Assembly: GCF_000315625.1 (NCBI RefSeq)
Contig: NW_005434673.1
Coordinates: 263,775 to 288,774 of the forward strand
Direction of reading: 5' to 3'
Source of the DNA: Guillardia theta CCMP2712
Lineage: Eukaryota; Cryptophyceae; Pyrenomonadales; Geminigeraceae
DNA length: 25,000 bases
Below the pieces are notes generated by a model. That model was not told the DNA's origin, did not search any database, and was given only the letters and a program-made list of their open reading frames with translations. Position 1 is the stretch's first letter. Each line of letters begins with the position of its first letter. Made by a program: the position numbers and the translations under genes. This document shows positions 9,415 through 17,615 of the stretch, in pieces.

Positions 9415-11159
9415 ATGGCAAGGCTGACAGGAACGACACCGCTCAGCAAAAGGGCAGGTCAGGGCTCTGGCTCCTTGGGGCAGCCCAGCGGTCCTTGGGC
9501 ATCAGGATCCAAGGGGAGGAGCAGAGCAACAGGAGGACTCTCGGAGCAGCGAAGTACAGTGAGTCGTCATACATGCTGTTTGAGAGGGTTGGTTGACAAG
9601 GCCCATGTAAGGACTGACTTCCTTCCTGTCCATTGAGACCCTGTGGCTCTGGGTCATGGGGTTGTCAGCGGAGAGTTTTGCAAACACCTTTGCCGTTATC
9701 TTGATGGAGCCCTTGGCTTTCGTCTCTACATTCTTGCACGATGTGATTGCTCCTCTCATCTGGTTGTGCGATTGCTGATCTTGTCACGAGGCAGACCGAT
9801 CACACGGTCACCATACTCAATCTGACCGGCTCTGCACTCGAGGAATGTGCGTGTGGACTCGACATGCTTCTCCTGATGGGTTCGATGACCAGGGTGCAAT
9901 CATATGGTTTGCGGAGAACAAAGTTGAGTTCAAGAACCCCCCTCTCCTGCTCGTGATTCGTTCAGGGTTGACCCAACATGAAAATAAGCAAGTACAAGTC
10001 TCGTTCACCCGAGCGACAGGTTCTGTTCTGTGTGGACTTCTCTGGCAGCTGTGGTGGTAAATCAGACACGCTGGTGTGATTCATGATGTGATCGAGGTCT
10101 CTGCTATGACAGGAGCAAGCTGCTCGTTCCGACCTTACATTCGAGCATGGGATGAGGTGACCATTGATAAGCTGTGGCAGAAGTCGAAATGAGATGAGAG
10201 ATAGATACATCTCTTTCATGTTGGCTCTTGGCGTGCTTTTCAACATCCTTGGAAGGCAGTTTGCTTCATTGATACTTGCACCACTCTTGGAATCTCATGA
10301 CATGATTCGTCGCAACGGGAAAAGGGTAGATGAAGCGTTTGCAGCGGCAGGAGCCTAAGACATAGCTTGCCTCACAGATCGTGGACTTGAGTGAGACAGT
10401 CTGGGACGACCTCCTCTTTTACGCGTGCTTATCAATTGTACTGCTGTGAACCCGAGATATCCTATGCTGATGACCCGCAACTTGCAGATGCTTGCTGCTT
10501 GTCTAGCTTGCCGTCACGAGCTTGTCGCCTACGGACTCGACGACCTCTTGAGCGGCTTCTTCTGGGTTCCCATCTCGTTTGCCTTCGGTGACGTCAGCAT
10601 CTCTCTCCCTCGATGATCATTCACGATTGTCTTCGTGCTTTCTCGCAGGACAAGTCATCGAGGGCAGCCTCCTGTACGAGGGGGTCCAGTGGGGAACCTG
10701 GAGGTGCAACGCAGTCGCTTGCGGGCTTCTGGTGCCCTGCAGCTTCATCCTGTCTCGCTTCCCGTCTGCGGCTTCTTTCTCCGTGTACCGGAAGGCAACT
10801 CTCGACCTCTGCTCCTCGAACTTGAGCTCACTCAACCTGCCCTTCAGTTTGTCGGAACCTTCCTCGGGGCGCTATCCTCGTTCAACGGCACGAGCTCTGA
10901 CACTGTTCAGCTCCTCCTCAACAAGAGTGGCAAGGGGTAAGTGAGAGCTGGGACATGCCTTGACCTCCACCTTGCTTGACCATCCTCATCCTTGCACAGA
11001 GCTGCGGTCTGGAACGTGGGACTCAATCTCCTTACAATGGTGCTTGCGACGTTTGCCATCCGAGCCGTCAGTCAGTTTCAAATTCCTTCCATCCACATCG
11101 CCCAAAATGTCGTGGAAAGCTTTCTTTCGTTGTCTTCTCCACGATCCAACGAACTCTGA
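9415..11159 (+). CDS. Polytopic membrane protein of unknown family, multi-exon
   Basis: The family is not recognised. One model that closes in frame (about 351 aa) is 9415-9558, 9638-9742, 9893-9991, 10113-10156, 10205-10325, 10378-10437, 10488-10587, 10649-10782, 10848-10936, 11000-11159 (TGA 11157-11159). The exons from 10205 onward are well supported: introns of 50-65 nt with GT..AG ends join open frames into continuous hydrophobic sequence, and the last donor is GTAAGT. Upstream of 10113 several splicings are possible. Predicted membrane segments lie near residues 50-77, 132-160, 178-200, 210-226, 245-262 and 306-321; the N-terminal 48 residues are Ser/Gly/Arg-rich. Exon 10649-10782 could instead end at 10683 with the next exon starting at 10743. 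The role is probably transport or membrane scaffolding, but no signature motif is visible. Confidence 0.5.
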
Positions 11160-11233
11160 TGATGCTTTTCACGGCCTCATGTATACCCAGGATTTTGCGC
11201 TGATTGCCGTAAAAAAAATAGAAACTCTTCAAT

Positions 11234-11246
11234 ATTTCTTAGAAAT
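11234..11246. repeat. Short palindrome 3' of the membrane-protein gene
   Basis: ATTTCT and AGAAAT (6-bp arms, 1-nt spacer) lie 74 nt after the TGA. It is weak and AT-rich on its own and could be chance; it is listed because its position and 1-nt spacer resemble the stronger examples elsewhere in the window. Confidence 0.25.
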
Positions 11247-12077
11247 GAGTGCATCAGCTGAACGAGTAGAGAATACTTCTATGAGGTCCAAAAGTCAGGT
11301 TTGTTTGGTCTCAAAGTACTACCTTGCGAGCTATACACCGTAGTAGGCAAATATGGTACATATGTTGTATCGGTTGTGTTACTAGTGTCCGATCTTGTCC
11401 CTGCTCCCTCCTCTCTCCCGCCTCAGTCAGCCTCGATGACCTGTGACTGTTCATGAGGCATCGATTCCGATGCCTGATACACAGTGTGACCGATCAGATA
11501 ACGTTAGCTCCGATACCACCCACCCTGCCATTTCTCTAGCACTCTCTCCATTTTGACCTGGTGGGGTGGAGCTGTTCACCTGTCATTTTTTTTCGAAAAG
11601 ATTTCCGATCTTTTGAACCTATATGTCACGGTATTCCACCACCACCCCCTCTAAAGACCGCCATCTCTGGGAAGGGCGATAGGGTGGGTACAAGGTGTGC
11701 CTGGGACACCTCAAAACTCCGCTAGTCACTAGCTGCCCCCCTCATCCCCTCCATTATCCCAAGAGGGCAACAGAGGCCGGCCAAGGCCTCGAACCGTTGC
11801 CAGTCGAGTGGTCTAGAGTCCTAGCCCGTGTGACAGTCAATCTCCAGATCACCTCACACCTCCAAACTGCCCATGACACGCGCCGTGACACCTGCAGTCA
11901 CGGGCGAGGGCAGCAAGAAGAACATAGGGTGGATCCTATCAGGAGACTGAGGGACAGCAGATGAAATGCGCAGGAGCTGGTAGAAAAGGGGAGGTCATTA
12001 TGGGGTGTAAGGCTCGGCAAGATCCGGAGCCAGTGAAGGGCCGCAGGAGTAAATCCCATGCCATGTCCGACGTCGGA

Positions 12078-12198
12078 GAATCACACGGTCACATTGTCAG
12101 CATGAGGACGAAAAGATGTCTTTCTGATAGAATAAAACCAAGTTTTAGCCTGGCAGTGCAGTCATTTTCATCCTTCTCGTGGTGTAACCGTGTGATTC
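12078..12198. repeat. 121-nt element with terminal inverted repeats (possible MITE remnant or long hairpin)
   Basis: GAATCACACGGT (12078-12089) and ACCGTGTGATTC (12187-12198) are perfect 12-nt inverted repeats. Similarity continues outward by about two bases and inward by about four, with single mismatches. The 97-nt interior has no coding signal. I see no clear target-site duplication, so transposon origin is unproven. Confidence 0.5.
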
Positions 12199-12980
12199 AC
12201 AGTGTAGGTCGTTTAGATCGGGCATGGCACTCAATCCCAGTTAACTCGAAAACTCCATTATAAGATCGAAACGTTCGCAGTTGTACCCCCCGATCAACAA
12301 AGTCATTTCAAAAACAGTTATTGTTCACTTTGAGGGCAGCAATGTGACCCCCAGTCCGATCCCCCACCCCTATTTTCCATTATCAAAACAGCCCAACACT
12401 ACCCTACTTCGAGGGGTGGTTGCTAATTACTGAGTTATAAAACAAATTTTTCAACCTCAACGTTTCCCTCCCGGTCCTCCTACAATGTGTCACATCCCTG
12501 TTAAATTTTGACCCCGCCGTACCCCTCCTTCTCTGTGATATTCTACCGGTACTCCTCAGACTTGCGCGCAAGTACCGTTCGTTGCGTCTGTGGGGCATCA
12601 CGGGTCTTTGGGTAAGGTGGGGTGATCCAGGGTACATGGGAGGGTGGGGGTACAGAAGGGGAGGGAAGAAAAGGACAGCAGAGAAGGGGGACGGAGAAGG
12701 GGCTGGGACGAGATGGGCTGTAACATGCAAGAGAGAAAGAGAGGATGAGAGGATGAGAGAAGAGATGAGGAGAGATGTGACGGGTGTAGAAGAGATGAGA
12801 GGAGAAGGAACGGGAAAGAGGGAGATTAGAAAGGGAAAACATAGAGGCAAAGGGGGTGACCACTTTGATTACACAGTTGGAGTGCTCGAAATTCGAGACG
12901 ATATGTTTGTCTGAAGTTTGACACGGTTTCTTGACAGGCTTTTCAGTTCCTCCTTGTATTCATATCTGCAAGTCTCCGCG

Positions 12981-13501
12981 ATGTCACAGGTCGTTAAGAT
13001 CTGTCCACGGGCAAAGCGTCAAAGGATGCTGGACACCGATGAAGAGTCGAGGCCAGTGAACCTGGACATGCAAACGGTGTCAGGACTCTTCCGATACAAG
13101 CAAGCAGAAGCTGCAAAGATGCTGGTAAATGCCGAATTCGCTATCTTCTGTCATGGTTCTCTTTACCGGTTTTCTTACTTGGATGTTGTCAGGGCATTTC
13201 GTTGTCAGCTATGAAGAGTGCATGTCGGAGGATTGGAATCTCACGTTGGCCGTATTCGAGATCAAGAAACGAGGAAGCACAAGCAAGGGCCGGCGAGGAA
13301 GTAAGGTCGGACTCGGATTCCACCCTCGAGGAGGGCAGCTCCGTGGCCGCACGAGATCGACGTGCTTCTGAAGGGCAGTCGGGGCGAGACTCTGAGGAGG
13401 AGCACAAGGATGCAGGGGACGTGGATTTTATTCCGATAGAGAGGAGGTGGATCGAGTGGTTCACGAGGGTGAATTTCGACGAGGACATCTCGTTTCGATA
13501 A
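12981..13501 (+). CDS. Small RWP-RK domain protein, 150 aa, 2 exons
   Basis: Exons 12981-13124 and 13193-13501 are joined across a 68-nt intron (CTG|GTAAAT ... GTTGTCAG|GGC). Splicing creates a continuous RWP-RK motif: LDMQTVSGLFRYKQAEAAKM runs into LGISLSAMKSACRRIGISRW and then PYSRSRN. This is the helix-turn-helix of the plant/algal RWP-RK family (NIN-like and RKD regulators), at about residues 24-75. The final RK pair of the name-giving motif is replaced (RWPYSRSR). The rest is an acidic/Ser-rich tail ending in WIEWFTRVNFDEDISFR. No PB1 or GAF-like domain is present, so it resembles RKD-type minimal regulators. A DNA-binding transcription factor in the nucleus is expected from the family. 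ATG 12981 is the first in frame. Confidence 0.85.
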
Positions 13502-13693
13502 GTGTTTGTGAGGAGTGAATGGCTGCAATTGGATTTTCTTGTCTGGGAGAGAGAATTGAATCTCAAGAACTACTCTTGAGGCATTTGTGAGAAATGAGAG
13601 CAAAGATTCGACAGGCAAATGCAGAGTGCGCAAAGTATGTGTGTAAATTGATGTGTGGGGTTGTACATGCATGCATTAAAAGAAAGTCGAGTC
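13502..13693. other. Convergent 3' spacer with two adjacent inverted repeats
   Basis: The RWP-RK gene (plus) and clpB (minus) converge over 192 bp. CTCAAGA/TCTTGAG (13562-13568, 13574-13580; 5-nt loop) lies 60 nt after the RWP-RK stop. It abuts GCATTTG/CAAATGC (13581-13587, 13616-13622), whose near edge is 71 nt after the clpB stop. A 10-nt ATGCATGCAT palindrome is at 13667-13676. Confidence 0.5.
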
Positions 13694-16564
13694 TTAAACG
13701 GTCGTAGAGGATTCAACAAGCTCCTTCTCCTCAAGAGCCTCTACGTCATCAACCCTAGTCAGCGTCAGCCGATCATTGACGATGTCCACCAGGATCGAAT
13801 CGCCGTCCTTGAAATTGCTGGACAACATCTCTCGAGCGATGGGCGTCTCGAGCTCCCGCCTGATGGCTCGCTGGAGCGGGCGAGCCCCGTAGACTGGATC
13901 GTACCCGATGTCAGCAAGGTAGTTGAGCGCCTCCTGACTGCACTGGACCCTCATGTCCTTGTCCTTGAGCCGCTTGTTGAGCTGAGCCACCTGCTGCTGA
14001 ACGATGGAACGGATGGACTCCTTGTCGAGCCCTCGGAAGATGATGAACTCGTCCAGGCGGTTGATGAACTCTGGGCGGAAGCGAGCCTTCATCTCGTTCA
14101 TGACGCGCATCCTCATCTCCCCCTCTGCGTCCGGCCTCCCTGCGAGATCCAGGATGTTCTGAGATCCGATATTCGACGTGAAGATGATGATGGTGTTCTT
14201 GAAGTCCACGGTCCTCCCCTGCCCATCCGTCACCCGCCCATCGTCGAGGATCTGCAGCAGCACATTGAAAACTTCCGGGTGTGCCTTCTCGATCTCGTCA
14301 AAGAGGATGACAGAGTACGGTCGCCTCCTCACGGCCTCCGACAGCTGACCCCCTTCCTCGTATCCCACGTAGCCCGGAGGGGCCCCGAGAAGACGTGAGA
14401 CTGACTGCTTCTCCATGTACTCAGACATGTCGAGTCGAACCATCTGCTTCTCACTGTCAAACAACTCCTCACATAGAGTCTTCGCAAGCTGCGTCTTCCC
14501 AACTCCAGTGGGGCCAAGGAACATGAAGCTCGCAGTTGGCCGCTCGGGGTTGGACAGTCCTGCCCTTGACCTCTGAACAGCCTCTGCGATGGCCTTGACG
14601 GCGTCAGGCTGACCCGCAACGCGCTTGGACAGGCGCTCCTCGAGCTGAAGGAGGCGCTCCTTTTCTGATGACTGTAACTTATTGACTGGAATCCTTGTCC
14701 AGGCGCTGACGACGTTGGCAATATCGGAGTCTGTCACTTGATCGCGCATCAGGGTACCTTGTTGCTCTGCCAAGAGCTTCTCTGCATCCTCGAGCTTCTT
14801 CTTCAGCTCTGGGAGCACCTGATACTTGAGCTGAGCTGCCCTGGAGAGATCATAGGAGGCCTCTGCCTTGTCGATGTCAATTCTGACCTTGTCCATCTCC
14901 TCTTTGACGTTCTGGACCTGATTCACGTTCGCCCTCTCCTTCTCCCATCTCGACATCATTGACTTCTGCTTCTTCGACAGCTTCGCGATCTCGTTCTCGA
15001 TCCCCGAGAGTCGTTGCTTTGCAGCCGAGCTGTCATCCGTGGACAGGCTCAGTTTCTCCATTTCCAGCTGCATGATCTTTCTGTCGATTGTGTCGATACT
15101 CGTTGGCTTCGATGTCATCTCCATCTTCAGTCTCGCCGCACTCTCATCAACAAGGTCAATGGCTTTGTCGGGCAAAAACCTGTCAGAGATGTATCGATCG
15201 GACATCACAGCTGCGGCCACGAGAGCGGCATCGGCAATCCTAACGCCATGGTGAACTTCGTAGCGATCTTTGAGACCACGGAGGATTGTAATGGTGTCCT
15301 CCACAGAGGGAGCATCGACCATGACCTGCTGGAACCTACGCTCTAGGGCAGGGTCCTTCTCGATGTACTTCTTGTACTCGTCCAATGTAGTCGCTCCGAT
15401 ACATCTCAGCTGCCCACGAGCCAGCATCGGCTTCAGCAGGTTGCCTGCGTCCATGGCGCCGTCAGTGGCTCCAGCTCCCACGACGGTGTGGATCTCGTCG
15501 ATGAAGAGGATGATGCCTTGGTTCGAGTCCGTCACCTCCTTGATCACGGCCTTGAGGCGCTCCTCGAACTCGCCCCGATACTTGGCTCCCGCCACGAGCG
15601 CAGCCAGGTCAAGGGCAAAGAGCTTCCGGCCTTGGAGCGAAGCAGGGACATCGCCAGCTGCGATCCTCTGGGCCAACCCTTCCGCAACTGCCGTCTTCCC
15701 AACGCCTGCCTCCCCCAGGAGCACGGGGTTGTTCTTGGTGCGGCGAGAGAGGATCTGCATGGTTCTTCTGATCTCCTCATCTCTCCCGATGACGGGATCA
15801 AGCTTCCCAGCCTTCGCTGCCTCGGTGAGATCTCGTCCGTACTTCTGCAGAGCCTCGTAGGTCGCCTCCGGGTTTCTGCTAGTCACTCGCTGCCCTCCTC
15901 GGATCTCTTCGACCGCGCGCTCGAGCGATTCAATTGTGAGGCCGAAACGGGCGAGCACGCCGTTGTCTTTGAACTTGGATGATCGTATGGAGGCGATGAA
16001 GAGATGTTCGATTGAGATGAAGTCGTCTTGCAAACGCTTCTTCATAGCCTGAGCCTCTTGAAGGGTATTCCTCATGGAGCTGCCAAGGATCTTCTGACCT
16101 GCTCCCGACACCTGCGGCAACGTCTTCAAGTACTCTTCAGAGGCCTGAACAAGCTGCTGCATCAGGGAGCTGAATGCTCCTTTCCCTGCTGCTTTGGAGA
16201 CAATCCTCTGCACTGTTTCGTCCTGAAGACAAGAGTGGAAGAGTATTTCGGCTTCAAGAAACTGCTGTTTGAATTTCTCCGCGACTTCGGGCAGCCTTTG
16301 CATCGCTGCAAACGCCTTCTCCGTGTATTGCTGCGCATCAAGCATTCCCGCGTCTCCTGAGTTGCCAGCCATCATCATTGGAACATTCCTCTGAGGCTGG
16401 CGAAGTCCTTTCGGAAGCAAAATGGGCGATGTGCGCAGACCGCAAGATGCTGGACGTAGATTTGTGCGAGAAACCAGAGGCCCTGAGTACGGTATGTAGG
16501 AGGACGCATGCTCGCAAAGCAACAGCATGGATAGGGCGATGGGCCATATAGAAGCGATTCGCAT
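13694..16564 (-). CDS. clpB: ClpB/Hsp100 disaggregase, plastid-targeted, 956 aa, intronless
   Basis: Hexameric AAA+ chaperone that threads and rescues aggregated proteins together with Hsp70. The order is a targeting region (signal peptide [20 protein letters not shown], then a Ser/Arg/Pro-rich stretch to about 65), a Clp N domain (about 70-215), NBD1 with Walker A GEAGVGKT near 283 and Walker B ILFIDE near 351, pore loop [10 protein letters not shown], sensor GATTLDEY, a coiled-coil M domain (about 480-600), NBD2 with Walker A GPTGVGKT near 682, [20 protein letters not shown], and Walker B VILFDE near 751. The M domain marks it as ClpB rather than ClpC, and no VGF ClpP-docking loop is obvious. 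Start and stop give full family length plus leader. It is a single uninterrupted frame, unlike its neighbours. The leader predicts ER-routed complex-plastid import; Tyr rather than Phe follows the likely cleavage site (ASS|YIPYSG). Confidence 0.93.
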   Translation of the reverse strand: MRIASIWPIALSMLLLCEHASSYIPYSGPLVSRTNLRPASCGLRTSPILLPKGLRQPQRNVPMMMAGNSGDAGMLDAQQYTEKAFAAMQRLPEVAEKFKQQFLEAEILFHSCLQDETVQRIVSKAAGKGAFSSLMQQLVQASEEYLKTLPQVSGAGQKILGSSMRNTLQEAQAMKKRLQDDFISIEHLFIASIRSSKFKDNGVLARFGLTIESLERAVEEIRGGQRVTSRNPEATYEALQKYGRDLTEAAKAGKLDPVIGRDEEIRRTMQILSRRTKNNPVLLGEAGVGKTAVAEGLAQRIAAGDVPASLQGRKLFALDLAALVAGAKYRGEFEERLKAVIKEVTDSNQGIILFIDEIHTVVGAGATDGAMDAGNLLKPMLARGQLRCIGATTLDEYKKYIEKDPALERRFQQVMVDAPSVEDTITILRGLKDRYEVHHGVRIADAALVAAAVMSDRYISDRFLPDKAIDLVDESAARLKMEMTSKPTSIDTIDRKIMQLEMEKLSLSTDDSSAAKQRLSGIENEIAKLSKKQKSMMSRWEKERANVNQVQNVKEEMDKVRIDIDKAEASYDLSRAAQLKYQVLPELKKKLEDAEKLLAEQQGTLMRDQVTDSDIANVVSAWTRIPVNKLQSSEKERLLQLEERLSKRVAGQPDAVKAIAEAVQRSRAGLSNPERPTASFMFLGPTGVGKTQLAKTLCEELFDSEKQMVRLDMSEYMEKQSVSRLLGAPPGYVGYEEGGQLSEAVRRRPYSVILFDEIEKAHPEVFNVLLQILDDGRVTDGQGRTVDFKNTIIIFTSNIGSQNILDLAGRPDAEGEMRMRVMNEMKARFRPEFINRLDEFIIFRGLDKESIRSIVQQQVAQLNKRLKDKDMRVQCSQEALNYLADIGYDPVYGARPLQRAIRRELETPIAREMLSSNFKDGDSILVDIVNDRLTLTRVDDVEALEEKELVESSTTV

Positions 16565-17309
16565 GGCTGCTTCGACAAAATTTATCCTTCCAGGAAGACC
16601 AGATGTCCGGAAAGTTGGTAGGAGAGAGGGGGGTTAACAGGATAGTAGACTGAGGGTAAGTAGAAGGATGAAGGGGGAGAGAGAGGAGGGGAGGAATGTA
16701 GTCCAGAGCCGGGTAAGACGGCAGGTAAGACGGGCTTAAGGAGGAGGAAGCGGTGGGAGGAGGGGCAGAAATGGGGTGATATAAAAGGAGGACGCAAGGA
16801 GACGAAGGGGGCTGAGGGGGTGGGGGTGAATTTCAGGAAAGAAGGGTAGGGTTCGAAACATATAAATCGGGGTGGGTACTGGACAGACGGTGGTATAAAA
16901 CTCTACACCTTCAGAAACGGGAATTTACTGGTGGGGTCATTCGAAAATTTAAAAAACATAGGTGGGGTACTATTTGATCAAATAGTGGGGTATGGGTGTT
17001 GAGAGGGGGGGGTGGAATTTGATTGCACCCCAATAACCACCAAACTCTTTAAAACACATTTAAGACACAAATGTTACTAAATTTAGACTTTTAGTGTAAT
17101 AAAAACAATGAAACGCCTCATTTTCAAATAAACATGGTTCTAAAAATACTTCGTGAGGGCGAAGATTCCAGAACGACAGAAATAACGTTATAATGTCTTG
17201 AAACTGAAACATTTAACATTAATCAAGGAACAATGGAGACGAAGACCAGTTTTAATGTTCATTTGTTAAAAATAAACGTTAAACTGTCTTCACAGTATGT
17301 AACTGTTCC
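16565..17309. other. 5' flank of clpB with purine tracts and GGTGGGGT motifs
   Basis: No gene is seen. Immediately 5' of clpB (16600-16850) is a G/A-rich stretch. From 16860 to 17025 the G-rich words GGGGTGGGTAC, GGTGGGGTCATT, GGTGGGGTAC and GTGGGGTATGGG recur in AT-rich surroundings, with an 18-nt palindrome at 16969-16986. 17040-17300 is AT-rich. Two TATAAA-like words (about 16860 and 16893) lie too far from the clpB ATG to assign. Confidence 0.5.
16969..16986. repeat. Perfect 18-nt palindrome between two GTGGGGT motifs
   Basis: ACTATTTGATCAAATAGT is self-complementary. GGTGGGGT abuts it on the left and GGGGTATGGG on the right. It lies about 400 bp upstream of the clpB start. It could be a dimeric protein-binding site (inference). 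Confidence 0.7.
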
Positions 17310-17539
17310 GTTGGCAGCGGCCGCAAGGGTGACGGTCCGGGACGCTCCCGGCCGACTCCGGAGGGCCGGGGCCCGGGCCGGTGATCGGCCAACTGTCCTT
17401 CGGATCCGAGCGCCAGGCCGCGGCCGCACATCGGATCACAGTGATGCGCCGGGAGGCTCAGGTGACCAGCCGCCTGGCAGGCGGTCACCATGCCAGCCGT
17501 CTGTGAGCCCGGTGAAGCCTGGCCGGGACTCGGACGCCC
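17310..17539. other. GC-rich island 3' of the PreP gene
   Basis: An abrupt block of G+C-rich sequence with two NotI-type GCGGCCGC octamers and GGGCCCGGGCC words, flanked by AT-rich DNA on the left. A near-palindrome GGTGACC...GGTCACC lies at about 17460-17489. It adjoins the inverted repeat at 17540-17556. Open frames inside it are compositional artefacts. Confidence 0.6.
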
Positions 17540-17556
17540 GACGGTACCGTACCGTC
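17540..17556. repeat. Inverted repeat 3' of the PreP gene
   Basis: GACGGTAC and GTACCGTC are perfect 8-bp arms separated by a single C. The repeat ends 59 nt beyond the PreP stop codon. The form (1-nt spacer) matches the long palindrome 3' of the PsbP-like gene. Confidence 0.65.
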
Positions 17557-17615
17557 ATTATAAGGGTACTGAGCTGAACACAACACGGACCGTATGCGAA
17601 TGTAATGCAATAAAT

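Larger units (their letters stand above)
11160..12980. other. Gene desert between two plus-strand genes
   Basis: No convincing coding sequence on either strand. It contains an AGAAAT/ATTTCT palindrome at 11234-11246 just 3' of the membrane-protein gene, repeated G/C-skewed motifs (GGTGGGGTGG at about 11561; CCACCACCACCCCC at about 11638; ACCCCCAGTCC at about 12348; AAGGTGGGGTGATCC at about 12615), a 7-bp hairpin at 11883-11903, an element with terminal inverted repeats at 12078-12198, and a long purine-rich tract at about 12640-12850 whose minus-strand frames (Ser/Pro/Leu-rich) are low-complexity artefacts. Confidence 0.6.

Noticed and set aside
9502-10008. Minus-strand coding possibility (MRGAITSCKNVETK..., EYGDRVIGLPRDK)
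   Set aside because: Frames look partly protein-like but lack a start, stop and splice path, and the strongly supported downstream exons are on the plus strand. I keep some doubt here.
9638-10320. Resemblance of two hydrophobic stretches to the first helix of the MscL channel
   Set aside because: The best-matching part of the first stretch lies in a likely 52-nt intron, and the second match is only a short hydrophobic pattern.
11761-11830. tRNA-like words: GTCGAGTGGTCTAGAG on the plus strand and GGTTCGAGGCC on the minus strand
   Set aside because: The A-box-like and B-box-like words lie on opposite strands, and no cloverleaf can be folded from either.
12404-12863. Minus-strand frames of 148 and 106 aa rich in Ser, Pro and Leu
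   Set aside because: They follow the purine-rich tract at 12640-12850, overlap each other in different frames, and have no domain or signal sequence with continuity.
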